From the NCBI RefSeq assembly GCF_028687615.1, contig NZ_JAQTZU010000008.1, forward strand, positions 87,728-151,727: a stretch of DNA of 64,000 bases, given 5' to 3'. The position numbers and the translations under genes are program-made. Positions within the stretch are counted from its first letter, which is position 1. Each line of letters opens with the position of its first letter. Positions 1-7,614 of this stretch are shown in pieces. The notes beneath the pieces were generated by a model. The model was not told the origin of the DNA. It was given only the letters and a program-made list of their open reading frames with translations, and made no database searches. The DNA comes from Methylovulum sp. Its GTDB lineage: Bacteria; Pseudomonadota; Gammaproteobacteria; Methylococcales; Methylomonadaceae.

Positions 1-1393
1 CGGGCAAGTCGCTAGTGGCATATTGCTGTTTGGACAAGAATGCCGCCAGATGGCGGGTGATGCCCGCATCTTGCGCATAGGGCAGGCCGGCAGTCCTTAA
101 ACCCGCGCGGGTGCGGCTGACCGGACGGTCGCTGATGGCGACGGTGGGCAAAAAGCCTTCGACCAGCACACGGTTGACTTCTTCACGGGTGAGTTCGGTG
201 CGTAAGGTGCCGCCGATGAGTGAGGAGCCACGGTTGGCGACGACCAAGGGGATGGTGTCGGTGCTGTTGTCGGTGAACAATTTTTCTTTGGCATCGCGGC
301 AACCGTGCGTCAAGGCTTGGATTTGCCAGGGTTGTAGGCGTTGCCCGTCTTTTTCCAATTTGGCTTTGACGGTGTACGCCAAGGCCAAGTCCATATTGTC
401 ACCGCCGAGCAGGATATGGTCGCCGACGGCGACGCGGGTCAATTCCAAATTACCGTCTTGCTGGGTAACGGCGATGAGCGACAAGTCAGTCGTGCCGCCG
501 CCAATATCGACGATCAGGATAATGTCGCCGCAGTTGACTTGTTTACGCCAGTCGCCCTGGCTTTTTTCTATCCAGCTATAGACCGCCGCTTGCGGTTCTT
601 CCAGCAGGATGGCTTGGTGTAAACCCACGGTGCGGGCGGCTTCGACGGTCAACTCACGCGCCGCCGGATCAAATGACGCGGGTACGGTGATGACCAAATC
701 CTGCTCCGATAACGGTGCATTGGGATGCAGGTGTTGCCAAGCGTCACGCAGATGCTGCAAATAAGCGACGCTGGCTTGGAAAGGCGAAACGCGGGTGACT
801 TCCTCAGGAGAGTCGGCAGGTAAGATGGGGGCTTTGCAATCGACTCCGGCATGGCAGAGCCAGCTTTTGGCGCTGGCGACCAGACGGATCGGGGTTTTGC
901 TGCCCAGATTGCGGGCGATTTCCCCGACCAAAAAATCCGGTTTGGCTGTCCAAGGCAACGCGGTGGAACCTTCCGCCAATTCGGCTTCATGGGCCTGGTA
1001 CAAAAAAGATGGCAGTTGATAGTTGTCTTCGACCATGCCTGGCGCAGTCAATTGCGGGATTGCCATGACTTGCTGGGAGAACTCGTCATCGGCAAGACCA
1101 ATAGCAGAATATGACAATACGCAGTGTGTCGTGCCCAAGTCGATGCCGACGGCAAAGTGTTGTCCATCTGAATTTGCTTGGGTTTGCACTGGCTCAATAA
1201 TAGGGTCGGCAAATGCGGGCGCAGATTCGGTGGGCTGGACAGAAGTTTGTGGCGTTTCCGGCTGGCTGTTTTCAGATTGGCTGGGGGCGGGTGTTTCCGG
1301 TTCAGCGGCAGGTGCGGTGATAACAGGCGTTGCTTCCGGCTTGGTTTCCTGAAGGTTTTCCTGAATTTTTTTAATATGGTCAAACAAACTCAT
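1..1393 (-). CDS. Hsp70-family protein (C-terminus cut by window edge)
   Basis: An Hsp70/actin-fold ATPase that starts at the ATG at 1393 and stays open to the window edge, so its C-terminus is missing. Residues 1-80 are a Pro/Ala/Glu/Thr-rich extension not present in DnaK. The phosphate-1 motif GIDLGTTHC begins near residue 83, and the phosphate-2 motif VDIGGGTTDLSL and a LGGDNMD adenosine-side motif follow. The ATG overlaps the TGA of the upstream DUF2760 gene (ATGA), so the two are probably translationally coupled. Known: non-canonical Hsp70s linked to DUF2760 proteins occur in proteobacteria, but their client is unknown. It is not DnaK: no dnaJ or grpE lies nearby and the N-terminal extension is unlike DnaK. 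The identification as an Hsp70-fold ATPase is firm; the function is open. Confidence 0.85.
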   Translation of the reverse strand, partial: MSLFDHIKKIQENLQETKPEATPVITAPAAEPETPAPSQSENSQPETPQTSVQPTESAPAFADPIIEPVQTQANSDGQHFAVGIDLGTTHCVLSYSAIGLADDEFSQQVMAIPQLTAPGMVEDNYQLPSFLYQAHEAELAEGSTALPWTAKPDFLVGEIARNLGSKTPIRLVASAKSWLCHAGVDCKAPILPADSPEEVTRVSPFQASVAYLQHLRDAWQHLHPNAPLSEQDLVITVPASFDPAARELTVEAARTVGLHQAILLEEPQAAVYSWIEKSQGDWRKQVNCGDIILIVDIGGGTTDLSLIAVTQQDGNLELTRVAVGDHILLGGDNMDLALAYTVKAKLEKDGQRLQPWQIQALTHGCRDAKEKLFTDNSTDTIPLVVANRGSSLIGGTLRTELTREEVNRVLVEGFLPTVAISDRPVSRTRAGLRTAGLPYAQDAGITRHLAAFLSKQQYATSDLP

Positions 1394-2067
1394 AGTTCCA
1401 CCTCGGCGGCAGCGACGATGGCTGCATTGTAGCCTTGCGTCAATTTGGGCAAACGGATGTTGGTGACTTGCCAGCCTTTATGGATCAGCGTACCCGTGAA
1501 CGGTGCTTTGCCGACAATATTGCCGGTCAAGCGCACAGAACCGGCGTCAAATCCTGGCTGTATCGTGATTTTGCCGCCTTCTTGTTCCTGGCGTACTGGA
1601 GCCAGCGTGAAGTGTTCATTAATGGCTTTATTGCAGCCTTCATGGACCACGCGTGCGGCAATGCCAATATCGGCATCGCTGTAGGTGGTGATGTTTTCTT
1701 TGATAAAGTCGAGGAAACGCGCTTCTTTTTGCAATAACCCCAGCAATTGCAGGGCGGCATCGGGCGTTGCTTCTTTTAAAATCACGGGTTCCGGTGCGGG
1801 GGCGTGGACGATTTTTTCAACCTCCACTATTTTTTCAACTTCTACTAATTTTTCCACCTCGACAACTTTAACAATCGGTTCAGCCGCTTGCTGGATGATC
1901 GTGGGTTCTGCTGTTGGTTTCCGGCGGCGTGAGAGGCTAATGACCATAACCAGAAGAATGATGACGAGCATGAGCGATAACAGCACAACCGCACCGGCGA
2001 GACCCACATGCCAGATGTCGAAAGTTGTCGGTTGCAGGGTCAAATCTATGGTGTATTGTGTATTCAT
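1390..2067 (-). CDS. DUF2760 membrane-anchored protein
   Basis: 225 residues. A single transmembrane helix at about 22-45 is followed by a basic RRRK stop-transfer, a linker with repeated VEVEK units at about 69-87 (possible coiled coil), and a DUF2760 domain from about 104 to the end. The domain would face the cytoplasm if the N-terminus is outside. The gene ends in an ATGA overlap with the Hsp70-family gene and begins 14 bp after the small secreted protein gene, which suggests a three-gene operon. Known: DUF2760 proteins co-occur with Hsp70 homologues. Inference: it may anchor the Hsp70-like ATPase at the membrane. No catalytic motif is visible. Confidence 0.75.
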   Translation of the reverse strand: MNTQYTIDLTLQPTTFDIWHVGLAGAVVLLSLMLVIILLVMVISLSRRRKPTAEPTIIQQAAEPIVKVVEVEKLVEVEKIVEVEKIVHAPAPEPVILKEATPDAALQLLGLLQKEARFLDFIKENITTYSDADIGIAARVVHEGCNKAINEHFTLAPVRQEQEGGKITIQPGFDAGSVRLTGNIVGKAPFTGTLIHKGWQVTNIRLPKLTQGYNAAIVAAAEVEL

Positions 2068-2081
2068 GGCTAATTGGGGTG

Positions 2082-2474
2082 TTATTGTTGTTGCGGTTGG
2101 CCCGATTTACGTGCCGCTTCGGCAAACATCAGGTTTTGCAAGACATTGCGGGTAATTTGCATACGCATTTGTTTGAGGTGGCGGTCGGCAATAATGGCAG
2201 GGACTTTTTGCGCCAGATAAACTTCCCGCATTTTCGCCAGCACAGGTTCGCACATTTTGGTGATGGTGTCGGTCGCCAAGCGGGTGTCCATCAATTTATA
2301 AGCCGGTTTTTGCATTTCATCGGAAACACATTTTTTATATTGGAATTTTGCTTTTTGGATTTCGGCGATGGTGGTGTCTGATAAGTCTGTGTTGTGCCAT
2401 TCGTTTTTGGCATCTGTAGCGTAGCCATTCATGCTGACGAGCATGACGGCCAACAATAAAAGTATTTTGCTCAT
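2082..2474 (-). CDS. small secreted protein, unknown function
   Basis: 130 residues with a clear signal peptide (hydrophobic 3-15, likely cleavage after residue 19, GYA/TDA). The mature part is highly charged and predicted helical. It has two cysteines (KKCVSD and TKMCEP) that could form a disulfide, and a Gln-rich tail. It is the first gene of the apparent operon with the DUF2760 and Hsp70-family genes. I do not recognise the family. The periplasmic location is inferred from the signal peptide. Confidence 0.6.
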   Translation of the reverse strand: MSKILLLLAVMLVSMNGYATDAKNEWHNTDLSDTTIAEIQKAKFQYKKCVSDEMQKPAYKLMDTRLATDTITKMCEPVLAKMREVYLAQKVPAIIADRHLKQMRMQITRNVLQNLMFAEAARKSGQPQQQ

Positions 2475-2557
2475 GATATTCCCTAACTAAAGGATAAATG
2501 GAATCTAAGAACTTTCGATTTTACGCTATTGGTTTAAAAATGAATAACCGATTAATA

Positions 2558-2590
2558 AGACCTTTCAGGTTTTTTAAACCTGAAAGGTCT
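2558..2590. repeat. 33-bp palindrome, A/B-element core; candidate htpX terminator
   Basis: A perfect inverted repeat with 15-bp arms around a TTT centre. Its sequence type, AGACCTNNCAGGTTT and its complement, is the same as the core of the MITE-like elements at 5034, 39567, 39643, 41523 and 41726. It lies 14 bp past the htpX stop on the minus strand, so it could end htpX transcription. No element termini or target duplication were found around this copy. Confidence 0.75.
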
Positions 2591-2604
2591 AGCTTCTTGC
2601 TGGA

Positions 2605-3480
2605 TTATTGACTGTTGCGCAACGCCGCAATCCGTTCTTCCAGCGGCGGGTGGGTCATGAACAAACGGCTCATGCCGCCGCCGTTAATGCCAAACGCCGC
2701 CAATTGTGCCGGCATGTCAGGGGTTTCGTGGGCGCGTTGCAGGGCTTGCAGGGCGGCGATCATTTTTTCCGTGCTCGCGAGTTTGGCACCGCCCGCATCG
2801 GCGCGGAATTCACGGCGGCGTGAGAACCACATCACCAATATGCTCGCCAAAATGCCCAGTACAATCTGCGCGGCTATTTGCGTGATGTAGTAAGCAGGGC
2901 CATTGCCACGTTCGGTTTTAAAGACGGTGCGGTCAACGACATACCCGATAATGCTGGCGAAGAAGAACACAAAGGTATTGACCACACCTTGCATCAAGGC
3001 CATTGTCACCATATCGCCATTGGCGACGTGGGTGAGTTCATGCCCGATAACGGCTTCCACTTCGGCTTCGTTCATATTGTGCAGCAGGCCGGTGCTGACC
3101 GCCACCAGCGCACTGTCGCGGCTCATACCCGTGGCGAAGGCATTGGGCGCGGAAGTGTCAAAAATGCCGACTTCGGGCATCCCGATACCCGCTTGTTGTG
3201 CCTGGCGGCGGACGGTATCAAGCAGCCATCGCTCTGTTTCGTTACTGGGATTTTCGATGACAGAAACGCCCATCGCTTGCTTGGCTGACCATTTTGACAT
3301 GACCAAAGAAATGACCGAACCGCTCATGCCGATGATGGCGGACATCATCAGCAACGCTTTTAAATTGAGGTTTACGCCTTGGGCATCGAGTGTGCTTTGG
3401 AGTCCAAACAGATTAAAAATCAGGGTCACGACAATCATGATTGCCGCATTGGTTGCTAAAAACAGAAAAAGTCGCATCAT
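2605..3480 (-). CDS. htpX: HtpX, membrane zinc metalloprotease
   Basis: 291 residues, close to the 293 of E. coli HtpX, with the same MMR start. It is an M48 inner-membrane protease that degrades misfolded membrane proteins as part of the envelope stress response. Two N-terminal transmembrane helices (about 3-25 and 40-60) precede the zinc motif HELTH at 147-151. Two more hydrophobic segments (about 160-180 and 195-215) follow, then the REFRADAGGAKLA region with the third zinc ligand. It stands alone, with a palindrome after it and MITE element C1 in its upstream region, 95 bp before the start codon. Confidence 0.95.
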   Translation of the reverse strand: MMRLFLFLATNAAIMIVVTLIFNLFGLQSTLDAQGVNLNLKALLMMSAIIGMSGSVISLVMSKWSAKQAMGVSVIENPSNETERWLLDTVRRQAQQAGIGMPEVGIFDTSAPNAFATGMSRDSALVAVSTGLLHNMNEAEVEAVIGHELTHVANGDMVTMALMQGVVNTFVFFFASIIGYVVDRTVFKTERGNGPAYYITQIAAQIVLGILASILVMWFSRRREFRADAGGAKLASTEKMIAALQALQRAHETPDMPAQLAAFGINGGGMSRLFMTHPPLEERIAALRNSQ

Positions 3481-3574
3481 AGTGGGAACCTTCTTAAGGT
3501 GTTGTAGAAACGGTTACTCAGATATAGGGATGGAAACGGGTGAATTCAATCATCCTTCAAGGTCACTTCATTCA

Positions 3575-3763
3575 GAACGTGTTTTAAAAGCGTCGCGAGC
3601 GGCTCGAGTGCAACGACTGCAGGGATGCAGGAGGTAGAGCAACGCAGGAGCAGTTGCCGAGGCGCACGGAACGGAGAAACCGGAGTGTACTGGACGTACA
3701 TGAGGATTTCGAGTACCGCGCAACGCAGCAATCGAGCCGCGTAGCAGCTTTTAAAACACGTTC
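3575..3763 (-). mobile_element. MITE-like element C, copy 1 (189 bp)
   Basis: A non-coding element with terminal inverted repeats beginning GAACGTGTTTTAAAAGC, flanked on both sides by the 3-bp target duplication TCA (3572-3574 and 3764-3766). It is about 95 percent identical to copy C2 (7221-7408) in the opposite orientation; the strand given here is relative to C2. The 3481-3825 gap between htpX and the next gene holds nothing else recognisable. Short open frames across it are translations of the repeat, not genes. Confidence 0.85.
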
Positions 3764-3825
3764 TCAGGGTCATGCCAATCAGAGTCATTATATAGTGTTA
3801 AAGTTAATTAACGGAGATCATTGAT

Positions 3826-4956
3826 ATGCGATTAAGTTTTCTGAAAATTTTGGTGGCGGGTGTGTTGTCAGCAACGGTTGGTGCGGGTTGGGCGATGGAA
3901 AATCATCAGGAGCTGTTAAAAAACCTGCATTTGCCTGAAGGTTTTAGCATTTCGGTCTACGCCGATAATTTGCCGAATGCGCGAAGCCTGGCCTTGGGCG
4001 ATAAAGGCGTGGTGTTTGTCGGCACCGGCAAGGAAGGTAAGGTCTATGCGGTTGCCGATAGCAATGGCGACGGTGTTGCCGAACCGCACCAGTTGGTCGC
4101 CAGCGGTTTGACTATGCCCAACGGCGTGGCTTACAAGGACGGTGCGCTGTATGTCGCCGCCATTAACCGCATCCTGCGCTACGATGCGATAGGCCAGCAT
4201 CTGGATCATCCGCCCGCGCCTGTGGTCGTGTACGATAAATTTCCTGAAGACAAACATCATGGCTGGAAATACCTGCGCTTCGGGCCGGATGGCAAGCTCT
4301 ATACCGCTGTCGGTGCGCCGTGCAATATTTGCAATCCTGAAAAAGACATTTACACCGCGCTGGTCAGGCTCAATCCCGATGGCAGCGATTTGGAAATCCT
4401 GGCGCGGGGCATACGCAACACGGTCGGTTTTGATTGGCAACCGCAAACTAACGAATTGTTTTTCAATGACAACGGACGCGATTATTTAGGTGAAGACGCA
4501 CCGCCCGATGAATTGAACCGTTGGGCTGGTAAAGGCGGACATTTTGGTTATCCGTATTGCCACGGCGGCGATATTCCTGATCCTGAATTTGCCGCCGGCA
4601 AAAAATGCGCGGATTTTACCGCTCCCGTCTGGAAATATCCCGCGCATGTCGCCCCCTTGGGAATGCGTTTTTATCAAGGTGGCCTGTTTCCAGCCGAGTA
4701 TAAAAATCAATTGTTCGTCGCCCAGCACGGTTCATGGAACCGTAGCGAACCGCAAGGCTACAAGGTGGTGTTGGTCAAGTTTGACAAGCAGGGCGAAGTG
4801 GTTGCCGAAGAAGATTTTATCAGCGGTTGGCTGGATAAAGACGGTGCAGTGTCAGGACGCCCGGTGGATATTTTGGCGTTGCCGGATGGTGGGCTGTTGG
4901 TCAGTGATGATAAGAATGGCCTGGTTTATAAGGTTTCTTATCATTCCAAGCACTGA
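3826..4956 (+). CDS. PQQ-dependent sugar (sorbosone) dehydrogenase-like secreted protein
   Basis: 376 residues. A signal peptide covers about 1-24 (cleavage near GWA/ME). A six-bladed beta-propeller of the soluble glucose/sorbosone dehydrogenase family follows, with the family landmarks GWKYLRFGPDGKLY, RNTVGFDW, FNDNGRD, GHFGYPYCHGG and QHGSWNRS. Known family role: periplasmic oxidation of sugars or aldehydes with PQQ and calcium. A CNIC pair near residue 166 could form the vicinal disulfide-type contact seen in some quinoproteins. There is no cytochrome domain, so an external electron acceptor would be needed. The substrate cannot be read from sequence. Confidence 0.8.
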   Translation: MRLSFLKILVAGVLSATVGAGWAMENHQELLKNLHLPEGFSISVYADNLPNARSLALGDKGVVFVGTGKEGKVYAVADSNGDGVAEPHQLVASGLTMPNGVAYKDGALYVAAINRILRYDAIGQHLDHPPAPVVVYDKFPEDKHHGWKYLRFGPDGKLYTAVGAPCNICNPEKDIYTALVRLNPDGSDLEILARGIRNTVGFDWQPQTNELFFNDNGRDYLGEDAPPDELNRWAGKGGHFGYPYCHGGDIPDPEFAAGKKCADFTAPVWKYPAHVAPLGMRFYQGGLFPAEYKNQLFVAQHGSWNRSEPQGYKVVLVKFDKQGEVVAEEDFISGWLDKDGAVSGRPVDILALPDGGLLVSDDKNGLVYKVSYHSKH

Positions 4957-5033
4957 AGGATGTGTTGAAGTTTATGTAATGAAGCCATTCAGGGTTTATG
5001 TCCATCAGGGTGCAAAAAGACTGGAAGCTCTAA

Positions 5034-5144
5034 GGATTTGGCTAAAAATAACTTCCCGAACTGTCATTGCCGAAATCGTAGAGACCTGGCAGGTTTTTGA
5101 AACCTGCCAGGTCTTAAATCAGGAAGTTAATATTGGCCGAATCC
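5034..5144 (+). mobile_element. MITE-like element A, copy 1 (111 bp)
   Basis: Ends GGATTTGGCTAAAAATAACTT and, inverted, GGATTCGGCCAATATTAACTT form imperfect terminal repeats. TAA target duplications flank it at 5031-5033 and 5145-5147. The central 33-bp palindrome (5082-5114) is of the AGACCTGGCAGG type. Copy A2 (41523-41651) matches in reverse orientation, and A3 lies at 39567-39773. It sits in the 316-bp gap before the MerR-type regulator, where no gene is visible. Confidence 0.85.
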
Positions 5145-5272
5145 TAAATCCCATACAGTTTATGTCGAACAATCGCTAGGGAAAACGCATGAATTGGTGT
5201 TCAAATTCTGTCTAGGTTTTGTTAAGCTTGTGTTAGTATTGCCATTTCAGTAATTGATGCAAAGAAGCAACC

Positions 5273-6259
5273 ATGATCAACCCTAATGACGACTCGGCAC
5301 AATATTTAATCAGCACGGTTTCTAAAAGATCGGGTGTTAAATCTGATCTGGTCAGGGCTTGGGAGCGTCGCTATCAAGCTGTGACACCAACCCGTACTTC
5401 TGGCGGGCATCGCGTTTATACGGCCCAGGACATTGCCCGTCTAAAACTACTCAATCAGGCAACCAATATCGGGCATAGCATTAGCCAAATTGCCCGATTG
5501 CCAATTGAGGATTTGAAACAATTGGTCAAAGATGAAACGGGGCTAAGTGTCCAGTCGTTAGCCCCGGCACCTGCTGGCGATAGGCTGTATCTTGCCGAAG
5601 AGTACATTGATAAATGTTATTTGGCGGTGTTGGCGTTTGATGCCAATGTGCTGGAAGCGCATTTTGAACATGCCATAGTCGAGCTGGGTTCAGAAGCATT
5701 CATTGAACACTTGTTGACGCCATTGCTGACCAAAATTGGCGAACGTTGGCGTAGTGGTGAACTCAGGCCGGTGCATGAACACATGGCTTCATCGATTATC
5801 CGCTCATTGACGTATATTTTACGCAATAACAATCCTATTTCCGCCCATGCCCCCAGAATGATTGTGTCCACACCTATCGGACAGTTGCACGAGTTGGGCG
5901 CATTGCTTGCGGCGATTATTGCCGAGCTGAAAGCTTGGAAAGTGACCTATCTTGGGGCTAATTTGCCTGCGGAAGAAATTGCCGCCGCTGTTAAGTTCAC
6001 CAATGCGCGGGCGGTGACTTTGAGCATCAGTTTTAATGCCGATGATTTGACTATACCCAAAGAAATCAGACGCTTGAAAAAACTGCTGGGGCAAAATGTT
6101 GCGTTGATTGTCGGTGGTCGGGCGGCGGCGCATTACAAAGCTGTCCTTGACGAGGTTGGGGTGTTAAATATCCAAAGTTATGATCATTTTCGGACGGTTC
6201 TTGATGAATTGGCGGTTGATGCCTACAGTGGGCGGGAAACGGCAGGGGAAACGGTTTGA
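5273..6259 (+). CDS. MerR-family regulator with B12-binding domain (CarH/LitR type)
   Basis: 328 residues. The MerR winged helix is at about 10-80 (LVRAWERRY, GGHRVYT, ARLKLLNQA). A B12-binding helical cap at about 105-185 carries W159-x9-E169-H170, the signature that contacts adenosylcobalamin in CarH. A Rossmann B12 domain at about 194-320 has the lower-ligand motif QLHELG with His206. Known: such proteins are light-dependent repressors that use adenosylcobalamin and usually control carotenoid, photolyase or stress genes. None of those targets lies alongside, so the regulon here is unknown. The upstream region also contains MITE A1. Confidence 0.85.
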   Translation: MINPNDDSAQYLISTVSKRSGVKSDLVRAWERRYQAVTPTRTSGGHRVYTAQDIARLKLLNQATNIGHSISQIARLPIEDLKQLVKDETGLSVQSLAPAPAGDRLYLAEEYIDKCYLAVLAFDANVLEAHFEHAIVELGSEAFIEHLLTPLLTKIGERWRSGELRPVHEHMASSIIRSLTYILRNNNPISAHAPRMIVSTPIGQLHELGALLAAIIAELKAWKVTYLGANLPAEEIAAAVKFTNARAVTLSISFNADDLTIPKEIRRLKKLLGQNVALIVGGRAAAHYKAVLDEVGVLNIQSYDHFRTVLDELAVDAYSGRETAGETV

Positions 6260-6297
6260 AAAATCTTGGGACAGTCAATTGGGGCAGTCAAGTGGCG

Positions 6298-6738
6298 ATG
6301 AATTTTTGGCAAAGCAAAAAATTGCCTGAAATGACCGCCGAAGAGTGGGAGGCTTTATGCGATGGTTGCGGGCAATGTTGTTTGCACAAATTGGAAGACG
6401 AAGATACTGGGCAAGTGGCCTTGACAAGCATCGCTTGCGATTTGTTGAATATCAAAACCTGCCGTTGTCGGCGATATGGCGAACGCAGCCAGTTAGTCCC
6501 TGAATGTCTTGTTTTGCAGCAACATGATTTTGCCGAATATGGTCGTTGGTTGCCCAAAACCTGTGCTTATCGCTTGCTGGGTGAGGGCAAAGATTTGCCA
6601 GAATGGCATCCATTGGTGTCGGGTACGACGGAAAGCGTTAAAGCGGCGGGTATGAGAGTCAGCGGATATGCCTTGAAAGCCTCAAGGATCAAACGTTCTG
6701 AAGATTATGAAGACTATATTATTGAATGGCTGGATTAG
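6298..6738 (+). CDS. ycgN: YcgN/UPF0260 cysteine-cluster protein
   Basis: 146 residues from the ATG at 6298. An in-frame upstream TTG at 6256 overlaps the previous gene, but the E. coli homologue aligns from FWQSK, so 6298 is preferred. Family landmarks are LCDGCGQCCLHKL, SIACDLLNIKTCRCRRY, the region with CLVL and WLPKTCAYRLL, and LPEWHPLVSG. The many cysteines suggest metal or iron-sulfur binding in the YkgJ/YcgN family, but no reaction is established. It follows the MerR gene by 38 bp and meets the next gene tail to tail with a 4-bp overlap. Confidence 0.88.
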   Translation: MNFWQSKKLPEMTAEEWEALCDGCGQCCLHKLEDEDTGQVALTSIACDLLNIKTCRCRRYGERSQLVPECLVLQQHDFAEYGRWLPKTCAYRLLGEGKDLPEWHPLVSGTTESVKAAGMRVSGYALKASRIKRSEDYEDYIIEWLD

Positions 6739-7127
6739 TCTTTGATGTTGATCACAATGCCGGCGCCATCAACCGATTTTTGCTTTTCAATTTCCGGTTC
6801 CGGTGAAATAATCCAGCCGCCCTTAAGTTGAAATGGCGGTGCGGTTTTTTGGGGTTTAGCCGTGAATAATCCGTCAAACTCGTCCTGTGGGCTATGTTTG
6901 GTTCCAACCAATGCCGGTTTGCCAAAGTCTGGATTTTTAAAGGGGATGCTTAGGTCTAGTGGTGGTGCCGCTGTTTGTGTCCCCGCCATTTTGTTATTAT
7001 CACCAACATCAGCCTCCGTTTTTGCCATTGTTACGGGTAGCTTTTGTTGGGATGAGGGTTTAAAGCCGGTTAGCAACACCGATGAAGCAGCCAGCAATAC
7101 CAGGATAAACAAGCGATGAGTTTTCAT
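6735..7127 (-). CDS. small secreted proline-rich protein, unknown
   Basis: 130 residues with a signal peptide at about 1-21. The region resembles a lipobox (LLTG), but the next residue is Phe rather than Cys, so it is not an obvious lipoprotein. The mature part is Pro/Lys-rich, low in secondary structure and ends in GGWIISPEPEIEKQKSVDGAG. It overlaps the ycgN stop by 4 bp on the opposite strand. The family is not recognised. Confidence 0.5.
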   Translation of the reverse strand: MKTHRLFILVLLAASSVLLTGFKPSSQQKLPVTMAKTEADVGDNNKMAGTQTAAPPLDLSIPFKNPDFGKPALVGTKHSPQDEFDGLFTAKPQKTAPPFQLKGGWIISPEPEIEKQKSVDGAGIVINIKD

Positions 7128-7220
7128 ATTGATTTCCCCACTTCAGTTATAAAGTTGCTTGGTCTTATTCATTGTTTCATAAACGCTTGTTGGGCAGAGA
7201 ATTTCCTGTCCAAACTTTTA

Positions 7221-7408
7221 GAACGTGTTTTAAAAGCTGCTACGCGGTTCGATTGCGGCGTTGCGCGGTGCTCAAAATCCTCATGTACTCCAGTACACTC
7301 CGGTTTTTCCGCTCCGTGCGCCTCGGCAACTGCTCCTGCGTTGCTCTACCTCCTGCATCCCTGCAGTCGTTGCACTCGAACCGCTCGCGACGCTTTTAAA
7401 ACACGTTC
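7221..7408 (+). mobile_element. MITE-like element C, copy 2 (188 bp)
   Basis: Inverted partner of C1 with the same termini GAACGTGTTTTAAAAGC, flanked by TTA duplications at 7218-7220 and 7409-7411. The interior is GC-richer than its flanks and has no coding signal. Together C1 and C2 bracket a 3.8-kb block in opposite orientation, which makes inversion by homologous recombination possible. Confidence 0.85.
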
Positions 7409-7468
7409 TTAGGCAAGCACTTATGAAACAATGAATAACTTATTGAAATTAATAACTTATTGAATGGA

Positions 7469-7539
7469 TATTACAATCCCATAAGTTCTTGTACGGTATC
7501 CTAAATAATACTAAAGCCAGAACTTACGGGATTGTAATA
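7469..7539. repeat. 21-bp inverted repeat with 29-bp loop
   Basis: Arms at 7469-7489 and 7519-7539 (TATTACAATCCCATAAGTTCT and its complement) pair with one mismatch in an AT-rich gap upstream of the SpoIIE-type phosphatase gene. It could be a small palindromic element, a regulatory stem-loop or an operator. The rest of the 7128-7614 gap holds only element C2. Confidence 0.55.
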
Positions 7540-7614
7540 ATTGTATAGAAACAAAGCATAAATCAACTATCTTAAAGTAATATTATTTTGTCAATAAAAC
7601 AGTGTTTAACTTGA

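Noticed and set aside
3546..3788. 80-residue open frame (minus strand) and a 98-residue frame at 7116-7412
   Set aside because: Both are translations of the C-type repeat elements, with different frames and no shared protein features beyond the repeat.
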